Source of the DNA: Polytrichum commune
Lineage: Eukaryota > Streptophyta > Polytrichopsida > Polytrichales > Polytrichaceae
Assembly: GCA_950295325.1 (NCBI GenBank)
Contig: OX485804.1
Coordinates: 55,304,001-55,368,000, forward strand
Direction of reading: 5' to 3'
Length of the DNA: 64,000 nucleotides
Positions 45,401-58,000 of the stretch are shown piece after piece; position 1 is the first letter of the stretch, and every line of letters starts with the position of its first letter. The position numbers and the translations under genes were made by a program. The notes below the pieces were generated by a model. That model did no database searches. It had not been told where the DNA came from and saw only the letters and a list, made by a program, of their open reading frames with translations.

Positions 45401-46370
45401 CTTCAAATAATACCCCTTTCTCACTCACTTAATGAGGTTAAAATAATAAAATACTAATCTAGATACATTTAGGTCTTAGGAAAGTACCTCATAAATGTGT
45501 AGTAGATAAGAATGAAGGTTTTGTTGAAGAAAAACCATTGGTTTGAATGAGTGATTAGGGAAACGATCAAGTTAGGAGATTGAAACTCCACCTAGAACAA
45601 GATTTAAGGGGTAGTACAACTATGAAGGTCCAGTAATAAACACTATGGTAAGAATGATCAATTCTACTAGGGGTAGAATAGAATATTCTTTAACATATGT
45701 CTCAACCTGTCAATCATTCAATATTATGAATCTAGCAACTATTAGGTCAAAGTGATTACTTGTGACAAAGTCATGTTCAAGTATAGAAAATTATCTTTGA
45801 GTCAAAACAAGGGTGTGCACCCCCCCCCCCCGCCCTTCCTTTTGACCTCAAGGAAAATTGTTGCAGGTGAACTATTTTTTATGTTCACTAACGTAATTAT
45901 ATTTAAAGTTTTTGTAGACTAAAGGATGTCATTCATGCATGTAATCAAGGACCTTGACTCTTAAATTTATTTTGAAAACTCATTATTAATAATGAAATGC
46001 GTGTTTTTCTTGAATAATTTGTATAGTTTGCAATTTGGATGAGGCCTAAAGGAGACCCAATGGATACCCATACAATCAAATTGTATCTCTTGGGAAATGT
46101 TAGACATCCTTAAAGATTTCAGGTTTGATTTCTCACATTTGACAAGTAATAAGATTCACCTTTGTAAAGACCTTTACCAAGTACTAGGTTGAGGTTCCTA
46201 GTAATGGGAACCTCATCTAGTATTCAAATCTCTAAACATAGTTGATGTTTTTGTTCCTTAATTAAAGCTTAAGGGCATCGCTTGTACTTGTTGCTCGTAC
46301 TCAGTTATGTAGAGGGTCTGACATGCTTTGCTAAGACGACCACCCCCCTCATCTCGACCTCAAGGTTCAT
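45401..46370. other. Intergenic DNA, no gene recognised
   Basis: AT-rich with stop codons in all frames. It includes a C run near 45821-45833. Confidence 0.35.
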
Positions 46371-46374
46371 TCTT

Positions 46375-47380
46375 GCAAGTGGATGTGTTTTTAAAGTTGT
46401 TGTATTTTGGAGTTCAAATATGTGGGTTTTTGCTTAAGGTTGTTAGTATTTCAAAATCCATCAATTTGAAGTGTATATGAAGTTTGGAGATGACCTTAAG
46501 CATACCCTCATATCACACATCATTATGGTCAATGTCACCGTCCTAGAAGATCCGTCTTCGATTCCTCTTGCATCCATGTTGTGACCTTAGAATATTGTCA
46601 TGGTTTTACCACTTGAGTTCACAAAGTAATCACATTTAACACTATCCATCCTGCCCGAAAAAAAATCCATACACAAAATAACCATCAAGCGGTATCATGA
46701 AATTTACTTTCATAGTCAGAGGGCACCCTACGTCCACATACATACAACCCTTGTTTCATGAGCCTACACATGAATAACTTTTTTTCCTCATTGCTATAGG
46801 TGGATTTGTTTTCATAGCTATTGTATTTTGGAGTGATAATGATTGGTTTTTCGTTTAACATTGTTAACATTTTGAATTCCATTAACTTGGTGTGTATATC
46901 AAGTTTAGCAATGACTTTAAGCATATATTCATATCCACACATCACTATGAGCAACATTACAATCCTAGAAGACCCCATGTTCGATTCCTTCTACATCTAT
47001 TGTGAGCTTGGAGTACTCTCCTGGTACTCCCACATGACCTCACAAATGGGAACCCTAGGGCATTACTCCCAACTCTCAACATTGTTGTTAATTTTTATTT
47101 TCTTCATTGAGGGGCACGCATGTGCAATCAGGGTGCTTTTCCAAATAGGTTACCTCTTTATCCATGGGTTTTAAGCATATATTAAATGCAACTTTTCTTA
47201 CATGCACCAATTTCGGGTAGCGATATTTTCCTCGGACATATAAGAAACTAATGAGGTTGGCCGCCCTACCCGGGGAAAAATCTATACACACAAAAAAGTT
47301 CCGGGCCGTGGTCATAGAACACCCTACGACCATGGACATACGGCCCATGTCTCATAAGCTTACTCATGTTCTAGCATTTC
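46375..47380. repeat. Diverged tandem repeat, units about 415-600 bp
   Basis: Blocks at about 46375-46680 and 46790-47000 share the ordered words TTGTATTTTGGAGT, GTGTATAT, CCTAGAAGA and TTCGATTCC. A third partial block at about 47255-47380 shares the downstream CATACGG/CTCATAAGCTTACTCATG part with 46690-46770. TTCGATTCC within the unit resembles an RNA polymerase III B box. Confidence 0.45.
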
Positions 47381-47388
47381 TCCATAAC

Positions 47389-47590
47389 TGTACAAGCAGG
47401 GGGTTTGACTTACTTGCCTCTTTGAGAGATTGTAACCAATTATTTACAGGGAATAAAATCATGAAACAACCTGCATTCTTCATCATTTCCTCTAACTCCA
47501 TCTCTGAAAAATATTGCACAAAAATCTAGCCACTCATTCTGGCCGAATCAGCTTATTTTCACCCGTGTTCTGCATGTCTACCTTATATAT
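47389..47590. mobile_element. Mariner-like miniature element, right-half fragment
   Basis: It matches the right half of 34534-34989 (GGGGGTTTGACTTACTTGCC, AATAAAATCATGAAACAACC, CATCATTTCCTCT) up to TCTACCTTA. The left half is absent. Confidence 0.55.
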
Positions 47591-48538
47591 CACATCATGA
47601 TTCATGGCCTTATAAGGACAAGCACCAGGGGACACTACTGGCACTACCTAGTCTCTGCCTTCATTTTTAGTGACAAGTGTCCTGGGAAGGAAGGAAACTC
47701 CAAAGACTTGTGTCCTAAAGTGCTAGTTTATATACTTACTTTAAAGACACCTGTCCCTCACCTGTGCTGCCAAGCAGTCGCCAATCACCCCGGCAGCGCC
47801 ACTTTCCTCTCAAACCAAACTCATTGCAAGTTGCCAACGACACTCATCATCAGTTTCCCAAGCATTGATTGGAAGAATTTTTGTTCCAGCTAGCATCATT
47901 AAAGGTACGTGTCACCTTTTAACATTGCCTGGGACAAAGCCGGTTCAAGCACTTTCTCCCCTTGGAGAATCAAGAGATATGTTTTGTCTCACCATCTAGA
48001 TGCTATGTACGGTAGACAGTCTCATACACCTGCCACACGGGATCCAGCCGGGGCCCAGCCAGCCCGGCCAGGGCGGGCCACGGCTGGACCCCCGGTGTGG
48101 CTACTGTATCACAAAGCCCTTCAAGTCTGACATTGTGGAGCCTGGGAGTAAGCTTGGATCATCCAAACATGACATGGACAGATACCCAGGCCCACGACAC
48201 ACATCCGGGAGGCTACATATGGTTATGCTGCTTATAGGCTACTATTGACTATAATACTCCTGCAAATCCACCAACCATGATGGCATGAATTTTGAGCCAC
48301 GCGTGTGATCATGGCAATTAAGATAATTTCGATATCTTAACCAAGTGGGGAAGCAATTCTTGACTCGTTATGGTTGTTCCGGGGGGTTCCATTTATGTTG
48401 GAGGGGTTGAGCTGCGTCACTAAGGCGTTGTGAACGCCTCCCATCAACTCGTGCGCTAGGAAGATCTCGGCCATCGATTGCGATCTGAGAGATCTGAATC
48501 TGTTGGAATAGGGGGGTTTTGTTTGTTGGGAGGATTGA
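47591..48538. other. Intergenic DNA with a GC-rich foldback
   Basis: No gene is recognised. At 48032-48101 a GC-rich inverted repeat pairs GCCACACGGGATCCAGCC with GGCTGGACCCCCGGTGTGGC around a core of G and C, predicting a very stable hairpin in otherwise AT-rich DNA. Confidence 0.4.
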
Positions 48539-48927
48539 GGGCCGGTTTACACTATGGACCATGAAGTCGGACCATGGAAGAGGGCCTTTTTCAATGGTCC
48601 GACTTCTTAAAAAATTAATTTTGAAAGCCTTGGTCCCCTCACTAGGTGTAAATCGAAATGTGGACCAAGAAGAATGACCATGCACCAAAAAGTGAATGTG
48701 TTGATTTTTTTTAATACATGCCTAGAAAGGGTAGCTTTGAAAAAAAATTCCAAGTTTGACCATTCTCTTGTCTTCTCTTGGGCTTCGCTTGTCTTCTCTT
48801 GGGCTTCACTTGTCTTCACTTCTTGTTAAATGTGTCGAAGACGTGGCTTGCAAATCTTCTCACAACACTTTTTACCAAAAAAAAAAAGCAATTTCATTTG
48901 TACATGTGACATGTACGTTGTGTTGTC

Positions 48928-49250
48928 ACTACACTAAATAGGATATTTAGTGTTTGATTATATTTAAGGTTGTTACCACCATACCTTGCTGAACACTAAT
49001 TTTCAATTCTTTGATAATTAGTGTTAGAAGATTTGCTAGAAGATATGTTGGAATTCTCCTTTTATAATTGTATTTTTTTTCATATCCTCACTAATACTAA
49101 ATTAAAATATGTAACTTCCACATATTACCATAGTTGATATTTAGTGTTTGAGTTTACATTCAATGTTGCTTCCTTTCATATGGTTGTTGATATTCAGTGT
49201 ATGCGTTCGTACTTAGTGTATCAAACACTAAATATCCTATTTAGTGTAGT
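48928..49250. mobile_element. Miniature element of the ACTACACTAAAT family, nested
   Basis: Perfect inverted ends of about 30 bp start with ACTACACTAAATAGGATATT. The end-to-end homologue lies at 32702-33038. Its absence from the matching place in the Harbinger-like copy at 27454-28235 proves it inserted into this element. Confidence 0.75.
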
Positions 49251-49262
49251 AGAAAAGTATGT

Positions 49263-49442
49263 GAAAAAGAACCGCAATCGTTTTCCCATTGCGGTTCTTT
49301 TGACCACCCTGATTTATAGTCGCTAAATGACTACATTTTTTCTTTTTCTTTTTGAAATTGTAAATTTTAAAATTTTGGGGCGTGTAATATACCGTTGGAA
49401 AGGTATTTTCAAGACCTTTTCAATGGTATATTACAACCCCCC
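49263..49442. repeat. Two adjacent hairpins inside the Harbinger-like element
   Basis: AAAAGAACCGCAAT pairs perfectly with ATTGCGGTTCTTTT (49263-49300). A second foldback (49376-49442) pairs TGTAATATACCGTTGGAAAG with its near complement. The whole block is missing from the 27.8-kb copy, so it is an insertion or expansion. Confidence 0.5.
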
Positions 49443-50206
49443 AAATTCCAAACATTTCAGTTGGTAGACCCAAAAACAAAATCTGCACTCAAATTCTTGA
49501 GTTCTAGATGTCCCACATTGTTTGATGAAACATGAGAGAGCAAGTTTAAGGGGTAGGCCATGGAAGGACTGGTATGTCTAATGGTCTATGATATGATCCA
49601 GGCACATAGAGGGGTGGACTTGCTTCTAAGATAACATCAAATAGATGTTGAAAAGCATGTCTTATGAGCCTTATCTAGTGGGAAGAGTTGTATATAAAGC
49701 CCCCAAAAGGTATTCCTTAAAAGAATATTATCATGACATTTCTTTGCCATAGGACCGTACCTCTACCTTCGAGACCACCTCTCTTTACCTCTGTCACTGC
49801 AAAACCCGTTGGACTACGTTAGTGCATTTATTAGGCTTTGAGAATTATATTTTGAGGACCTCGATCTTCATGATCCCTCTGCCATTTTGTCCAAAGTGTA
49901 AATCGATGTGGTCCGGACAAGTTCAGCAGCGAATCAGTGCTTTTACAACGTCCTGGTCCGACTTGCTGGTCCAGAGTGGAAACCGGCCCTGAGTGAGGAA
50001 GACGTCGAGTTGCTGTGATGAAGTATGATACATTCTTACTGAATATTGTGAGCATCTCACATGGGCGATGGCTATTCTGGTGTCATTCTAGTCAATTAAG
50101 GGAGACTTAGTTCTTGCGGGAGGGAGGACTAGAATTCGATTTCTTCAATCTGTTGGAAGCAAAGGTGTAACATCTGGGTTGAGCGTTGAATTGAGTGGGG
50201 GTATTT

Positions 50207-50935
50207 ATGGAGGGTGCGGAGGATGCGAGAGAGATGAATAAGGAAGAGGGGCAGCTTCTCTTGGAAGACAGGTTGCAGGGGAAGTCATTGAGAGTGTTGA
50301 GCAAGACTTTGGTTGCACCAGCTTCGCAGACAGCAAGTGAGCACGAATGGCTCCAGTTCTGTCAGTTGGACTTGCAGTGGTCACAATACTACACCCCGCT
50401 CATTTGCATCTACAAGCCTACTTCGGAGGATGCAAATGATGGAGTGGTGGAGCGTCTGAAGAAATCACTCTCCGAAGCGTTGGTGTTGTTTTACCCCTTG
50501 GCAGGACGGTTGATAACAACCGATAGAGGAGTCCGTTGCAACGATGCGGGCGCCGTGTTCGTGGAAGCAGAAATTAATGCGGAGCTGAGCGACCTGAAGT
50601 ATGAGGATTTCCAACCGCTGCCTCTGTTGTCTGGCATGGCGGAGGCTGGGTTGGGATCGTACCCTACCCTTCCACAGAATGAAACTGGCCTGCCAACTCT
50701 CTTTGTTCAGGTACAGTTTCGTTCTGATGAATTCTTTCTCTACATTGAATGTTGCATCATCACAATTTGGCTGGTGAGTTGATAGCAAGAAGAGATGAAT
50801 TATAGCATGTGTAATAAGTAGAGGATGACCATAATCCAAGTGTCGGTTGCAAGCTTACCCATGGAGACTCCAAAGCTTGGCCATCTCGGTGATGAATGAC
50901 TTGGAAGTATTTTTGCCACCAGAATAGCAACCCTT

Positions 50936-51008
<73 letters not shown>

Positions 51009-52861
51009 TCTCTTCCCTGAATGTTGAAACATCATAAATCTAGCTGGTGAATTGACCATAAGAAGAGACGATGAAGAGCATGAGTAATAAGTAGAGGACC
51101 GTAACCTGAATGTCGGTTGCAAGCTTGCACATGGAGACTCTATAACCTGGGTTTGGCTATTCCGGTGATGAACGATTCGGAGTGAATTGGAAGTACTTTG
51201 CCACTAGAATAGCAAATCTTGAATGAAGAGTGCGGAGAGATCATCAGAGATAGAAAACCATGTCATGTAGTAATTGTGAAGCTTCAATTCTGGAAGATCA
51301 TCTCTCTTTGAGGCAGAGACTCGAAGAATTGATGAAGATCACAAGAAGAGATGAAGAGCATGTGTAATAAGTAGAGTACCCTATTCTAACTTTCGGTTGC
51401 AAGCTCACCCATGAGGCTCTATACCCTAGGCCGCGTGGTGATGAATGATTCGGGCCAACTGGAATCTGCTACCAGAATAGCAACCTTTGAATAAAGAGAG
51501 CGGCGGGAGGGATCAACGAGGAAAGAAAGGCATGTCGTGTAGTAATTGTGAGGCTCTAATTTTGGAAGATCGTGTATCTTCGAGGTTATATTGACGTTGT
51601 CGAATATTGGACACTAAGTGGCTGCATGATAGACACGATCGAGATTGGTGCAATTGTGAGAGAAAAGGAGTTTGGTAATTTGATCGGTAGTTCGTTTCAA
51701 GATCGTCCCCGGATGGTTTGGGCTGATTGGAATGGGCCACGGTATACAAAGTTGGATAACATGACCATCAGCTTATGAAGCATGTTTTCTTTCTATTCCT
51801 ACTAAAACCTTTTCCATCCCCTCCCATCCATTTCAAATTCATGCTGAGATGAAGCATCAAGATTCTACATTCTACACGTTTATTGTTGCATTAAAGTGCA
51901 TGCAGCTTTGCATAAGATTATTGGCCTCGAATGTACACAGGTCACACGCTTCAAATGCGGGGGATTGACATTAGCAGCCAACTGGGCACATGGAGTAGCA
52001 GACGGCTTCTCAGGTTTCCATTTCATGAAGTCATGGGCTGAGATTTCACGAGGATCACAGGTTTCCCTTCTTCCTGACCACAATCGATCCGTAATCAAGC
52101 CTCGAGACCCTCCTTTAAAACATGTCCCCTGGCCCATACCCTCATTACAACCGAACCCACAAGAATCAAGTACAGGACAACAGCAGCGGAAGGAGGACAA
52201 CTCCAAGGTCGAAGTGAAGGTTGTTGAGTTTACCAAGGATGACATCGATCAAATCAAACAGGCAGTCCTGGAAGGGACCACTGGAGAACCTCGTCTTTCC
52301 ACGGTAGACTGCATCTCGGCGTATTTGTGGAGAACAATACTCGTAGCCAGGGAGCTTCCAGAGACAGATTCGGTGCGGTGTTGGACTCTCGTGGAAGGGA
52401 GGAAGATCTTATCACTGCCTCCAGGATACTGCGGGAATGTGTTAATGTGCACCTTCGTGGAGAGCACTGTTGGCAACATCTTGCACAACCCCTTGTCACA
52501 TGCGGCCAAATTGATCCATGGTAGAGTGAAAGGAGCTCAAGACAAGCAAGTGTTCCTTGACTACGTTGATTGGATGGAATTGAAAGAGTGCCTGGTGTAC
52601 CCTGGATCGATGTATGGGACTGACCATGAATCTGGATTCTCATGGCAAACCCGGCTGCCTTTCTACGAGCTGGACTTTGGATTTGGAGTTCCTGTTTGCT
52701 CCATGCGCAACGTTGTGGCTACTTGGAATGGCTTCATCGCCGTTCTGCCGAGTGCAGGGAGCTCCCAAGGGTACACTGCCATGGTTCACCTGGTTCCAGA
52801 TGTCATGCGCAGGTTCCTCCCACTTGTGCATGGAATTCGCAATACCCTACTCAAAGCTTAG
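50207..52861 (+). CDS. BAHD (HXXXD-type) acyltransferase 2, two exons, about 474 aa
   Basis: Exons are 50207-50710 and 51941-52861, joined in phase 0 across a 1230-bp GT-AG intron at the same position as in BAHD 1. An ATG 12 bp upstream (50195) would add four residues. I prefer 50207 because MEG aligns with the start of BAHD 1. Acyl-CoA-dependent acyltransferase of the cytosol. H185-x3-D189 sits in NWAHGVADG and DFGFG at 413-417 replaces the usual DFGWG. ALVLFYPLAGRL and YEDFQPLPLLSGM match BAHD 1 closely, so the two are paralogues, well diverged compared with the sucrose transporters. Length is near the family norm. Substrate unknown. Confidence 0.9.
50745..51520 (+). repeat. Three tandem repeat units in the BAHD2 intron
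   Basis: Units near 50745-50935, 51010-51225 and 51345-51510 share AAGAAGAGATGAAGAGCATG, GTGTAATAAGTAGAG, TTTCGGTTGCAAGCT and CCAGAATAGCAACC in the same order. Parts of the flanking GTAGTAATTGTGAGGCT segments repeat as well. The GA microsatellite separates the first two. Confidence 0.7.
50937..51004. repeat. Long GA microsatellite in the BAHD2 intron
   Basis: About 34 uninterrupted GA units. On the other strand this is CT-rich, a known context for GAGA-binding proteins in plants, though nothing here proves such a role. Confidence 0.9.
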
Positions 52862-53560
52862 ACCCTAAATTCTCTGATAAGACATTGTCTTATTCTTCTT
52901 TGTGTGCATGCAGAACTGGATGTAAACCATCAACATATCAATCTGTATACCTTCACACCTTGTTGATGATCACTGCCTGACTTTGATTTTGAAGGGAAAC
53001 CCTCTCTTATGAATAGGTTTGCAGAACAAAGAGGATGAGTTTTTGCGCTGTGTGACTTATACTGAACCTCACATTTGAAACAATTCTGGACGTGATTTGG
53101 AATCTTGTGCATGACAAGTTTGCAAGAGGATGAAGATGACTTCAGAGGTTTTCACTGGAATTCGCATTTGTACACTTCCTTGGTTCACCTGGTTCCAGAT
53201 GTCATGCACAAGTTCCTCCCCATTCTGCATGGTTTCCCCCAACACCTGACTAGAAGCCTAAACCTAACCTTCTGTCAACACATTGTCTTATTCATCTGAG
53301 TGTGCATGCAGAACTGAATGTAAGCAAGCAGCATATCAGGTTGTATACCTAGACAATGTTGATGATTATTATCTCACTTAGGTTTTAGAAAAAAACCCTA
53401 TCTTGCGAAAAAAATTGCAGGACAAAGAGGATGAAGTTTTGCACTGCAGAAAGACACATTTGTGATTCCTTCACGTGACTTGTAACCTTGTGAATGATAG
53501 GTTTGCTAGAGGATGAGGATGAAATCAATGAGGTTTCTTCTGGTAACTCATGTTTGTACT
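52771..53560 (+). repeat. Tandem duplication of the BAHD2 3' end
   Basis: The last coding segment and 3' UTR (about 52771-53150) recur at an offset of about 399 bp (53170-53560). Shared words include GGTTCACCTGGTTCCAGATG, ACATTGTCTTATTC, GTGTGCATGCAGAACTG and GCAGGACAAAGAGGATGA. Confidence 0.8.
53105..53299 (+). pseudogene. Orphan C-terminal fragment of BAHD2
   Basis: A short frame reads SLVHLVPDVMHKFLPILHG, the counterpart of the last 25 residues of BAHD 2 (MVHLVPDVMRRFLPLVHG). It lacks everything upstream and has lost the original stop, so it is a by-product of the 399-bp duplication, not a gene. Confidence 0.75.
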
Positions 53561-55019
53561 TTGCGCATTGAGTTTGTAATCGTGCACTCTTTTTCTGCAT
53601 ACCTGGGTCCTGGAGTCCACCAGGATACGAACGGCCCAGTTGCACTCAGTTCCCCCATCCCTGTAGTGGACACTACACACTACAAAGGGTGACAGATGAG
53701 CACATTGTTTCTTGCAGATGCTGATCCTCTTGCTTTTGTGCGAAGTTACATTGAGCTGGCTCAGAGACCATTCTGTATGCAAACATATCAAATGTAAGGA
53801 AGTACTGAAAAAACACATGACCTTGTTATTTGATGACCCGTGAACTCTACTTGACCTAGTAGACCTTATTGAATCGAGGGCACACTTTCAGCTTGAGGTG
53901 GACAATGATGATACACCTGGTTCTTGATTTCTTCACTGCTGTCGCCTATCATTTAAGAATATATCTACCTTCATATGTGCAGATAAAATTGAGGCCACTT
54001 ACATGTCAACTTTCTACCCCATGATTAAGCACAAGAATCATGTTTAGAAAATAGGCAGAGGAAAAGAGTGCAAAGCGTCCAATGTTCTCCTCAGATGCCA
54101 AAGCCCAACCTCCAATCAGTGAGCATTGAACCAGTTTATGAAGTACAAAAGCCAGCTTCTAAAGACCATTGCATGACAGCTCCATTACTCTGGCTCATAC
54201 AAGACATAAAAGACATTAAACATGTCTACAACAATCATCATTGCTTGAATCAAATTTGTAACACAAATTGGACCTAAACGTCACAACACCTTATTGGACC
54301 CACAAGAACAATGTGTTAGATACATATATGACACTCTTAAACGACAAGTGCAGTTGGCAATGCCAAGAACCATCATTTCATTTTACAAAACAATATTAAC
54401 TGTACATTGTACACCCATATTCAGTACACAAGGGAGCATGTACACAGAAAGGTTATAAATATTTAAGTCTCTCGCTACTTTCATTGGATAAGTGTCCGGC
54501 ATCCTCCAGTATGAGACTGCAAGATCTACTAATCGTTGTCTATGATCCTATTGCAACCATCATTAAGTCCTGTTATGGACAAACCATAAATTTCTGAGCA
54601 CCAACTGCTTCTGAAGGCCTGCCAGAGTCAAGCACTACATGTCAGCACCATCACCATTATGGAAGCTACATGTCCTTCTCCAAAGAAAAGGTGTGAATCA
54701 ACCAGCACAGACAGCAACTCAAATGTATGGTTGATTGAGAGGAAAAGTAAATACCTGAATACCAGGCACTTCAGCAAATTAGCCATTTCTGAAAGCTGTC
54801 CTCTGTCTCAGCATCACATGCTAAGAATTTACTCTGCACACAAGGCCACCAGTAAACAACTAAGGCCCCAATCACAATGGAAATATTGAAATTAGAATAT
54901 GTAAATAACACACAAATGAAGGTATTCCCATGTTTTGTGACACTTACCAATTGCTGAAAGTGAAAAGAACATACGACTTCACCAGCCAAGTCCTTCCATG
55001 ATGAGCAGCCTCTGATTGA
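53561..55019. other. Spacer between BAHD2 and VPS8; includes the likely VPS8 3' UTR
   Basis: No gene is recognised. The two genes converge here. The part nearest 55019 should be the VPS8 3' UTR, but no clear AATAAA on the minus strand fixes its end. Confidence 0.4.
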
Positions 55020-58000
55020 TCACCTTCGTGCAACAACTGAAGTCCTCTGTGTAGGCCTACTACGTGAAGTGCTACTGCTGTTGGTAATAGGAGCACTACG
55101 AGGGCGATGTTTTCGAGGTGGTGCCAGATGAAGCTCCAGTGATGGTCCAAGAACTGAGAGACTCTCACCATCCTGCAGCTGCTTCAGCACTTCCAGCTGA
55201 AAAATAACAAGAAACACAAGATTGAGAATTACAGGATACTCTCCAAAGTAAGATACTTCATTTCAATTCAAAATAACACTCTTTAGGTCTACCCAGATAC
55301 CAAGACAGCCTTGATTGAGATGCCTTGAATCAACCCACTTGATAGTTGGCCGCTTAAAATTGCAAAATCAAACATACTCGCAATCACATGGAATGGAAAC
55401 ATTCATCTGAAGATCACCCATACCCGAGAGACTGTCACAGAGCTGTAATAACTTGTGTTTGCTGTGCCTCGCAAATATGTTGCAAGTTTGGATTGCCCTG
55501 GAGCATCATTTCCTACTTCTGTTTCAGACCCTCTGCCTTTGCTAATAGCCTTCTTTGCAAGGGAGGAAAATGAACTTGATTTCACCTTCAGTGAGCAGAT
55601 AGGGCAGCCAGACTCTTCTCTAGAGGGTCCATTACCATCTATACAGGTGATGTGTGCAGCATGCCCACAGTGAAAAATGCTGAAACCATATGAAGCAACA
55701 ATGGCAGTCCCTGTGTCTTTGTAACCTGCTTTTCCTTTGGGCAGATTGTGAGAATTAGATCCCAAGGCAGCGCTTGTATGACCTTTATTGGTGTCATCAT
55801 CAAGTCCAAGTCCGCAGATACAGCAGGTGTAAGCCAGAGCAGCATAGCTGTGTGTACAGCCCCTCCGAAGAGAGGTGATATTGTAAAATGTGTCCTCCTC
55901 AATTATCCGTTTTGCAGTCCCCTGCACCGCCCACAAAATTATAAGATGATTCACCTAAATTGACACTCTATGATAGGCAAGGCAATTAAGGATGGCATTA
56001 TCAGGTAAAAGGTACAAAAAATGCGGTTGAATAGAATACCAGTATGGTACGCTCGTATCCATAAACACTGAGCATATTAAGGATTGTTGGTCTGAAATCC
56101 CCAAATGGATGGGTACCATGATCTGCCAAAATTTTGTCCATGATATAATGCAGAGGCACATAACCCATCATGCCATCTATAATGTTCTCCATAATCAGCA
56201 CAAAAACCTTCTTCAAAATTGCACCTGCAGCAAAAATGTCCAGATGGAAATTGTCCAATGAGTTACATAAGCATTGCAATTTCAAATTGCAGATGATACT
56301 TGATCACGTGATTGCATAGTCCAATACAGAGTACATGCAAATTCTTTGCCTGGCACCCACAACTTGCAACATTACCAGCAAAAATGCTGTCAAGATCTAA
56401 TACCAAATTGCTGTGTGAAAGAAAAAGCACCTTTGGCATCCCTACTAGCCACCTTCCCCTGAGCTATTGATTTCTTTCTGGTAGCTCTCCTCCGTCCAGC
56501 ATGTTTCGAACCTTGCCTGCTGTGACTTATGGAATCATACACATCCCCATGCTTGGTGTCTGCTTTCATAGACCGACCTGAAGGCTCCACAACCCTGTAG
56601 AAGAAGTGAGGATAGAGGGGAGCACAGGTCAGATTTATATCACTAGCACTGAGTTGATCAAGATGAACATTCCAAGAATGAGGATAAGTTCATCTGCAAA
56701 TTAAGACTTTCCAGAACGACCTCTTCAATTATACTTGGAACAGATTAGTAATCAGTAACAAGTCAAAATCCCACACCAGTCAAGAAGGCGAAACCACAGG
56801 GATATAGACTCCTGTGGTTCAAGTCGTTGAGTGTTACGTTGACATAGGGCCACACCCACTGCAACAGCCAATTTGACAGCAGCTACCTGCACATGGCATG
56901 CTTTCAAAAATAAAAAAACAGTAGACATCTCCTTGATTACCTACATCTTCCTATAAGCAATACTTCAATAGCGGCTGTAAGAAATTTCAAATTTATGTTT
57001 GAAGCAGACACAGAACACAAAAACTTATAAAGACCCGTTCAGGTCCATAACAGATCTTTAGGAATAGTACTTCTAATTTCAGATAGCCTTGTAATCTTAG
57101 CAAGTACTGTTCAAAATAAGCATTAAGATCCAATTTGTAAAGTCCAAGGTACAAACCTCAGGGATATTCATGAACCACGCATCATCTTTCAAGGGATCTT
57201 GTGCTACACTGTTTGCAAAGGTGGAGACAGAAAGCTCCAATGCTTGTTGACATTTGTCCAAGTCTGCAAGCACCAGTGCCAGTGCACTTGCAACATCACC
57301 CACACGTTCCAGTAGAAATATTGCTGCATCATTGATACCATACTCCTGGCATAATTTTAGGCAGTGCTCTAATCGGTAGTTCTCATAACTCTCCAAGAAT
57401 TTGAAAACTGAACCTGGTTCAAATTGGCACAAAAGCTGCATTCCCACAAGACAATTGTACAATCATGATTTACTTGCAAATATCCATACATCAAAAAATA
57501 TCATTCAGAATACATTGCTTAGCATAAAATACAGCTGATAGACAATTATAATTCTGTAAGAGCACTAAGTAATCAGAAATCCAATCACTTGTATTATTCT
57601 ACCTTTACATAAAGCTCCACCATTTCATCTGTAATCTCCAGCTTGGATCGATGCAATAAATCCCTGAAATTCACATCCGGTACCCACTGCAGAGACCCTC
57701 CAACTGTACTATTCAACGCATTCATGATGCCCTTCATATAAGCAAACAATAGCTGTGGACATGACTCGAGCTCTATAATAACCCGGTGGTTTTCATTGCT
57801 GAAGTGTTGCAATATGATCCATAATGTGCCCATGCTGATAAGCAACCCACATAACTTGAATCAGTGTCTCAAATTTTGAAGCCATTCAACCTTGAGACTA
57901 GTACTGTACCTCATCACAAGGGCATAGAATTAAATGATGGTCTGTAGAGTTGTTACTTCTAATAGTTTTCAAATGATAATCCCAGAAGACAAAGATGAAT

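Larger units (their letters stand above)
48539..49989 (+). mobile_element. PIF/Harbinger-like element, both ends present, with nested insertions
   Basis: Left end GGGCCGGTTTACACTATGGA and right end (complement GGGCCGGTTTCCACTCTGGA) agree over about 30 bp. TGA lies directly outside each (48536-48538 and 49990-49992). It aligns with 27454-28235 except where an ACTACACTAAAT-family element (48928-49250) and a block of hairpins (49251-49485) are inserted. No transposase frame is present, so it is non-autonomous. Confidence 0.72.

Noticed and set aside
46950-47000. tRNA gene suggested by TTCGATTCC
   Set aside because: Only a B-box-like word is present. No acceptor stem or A box in the right place, and the word recurs as part of a larger tandem repeat.
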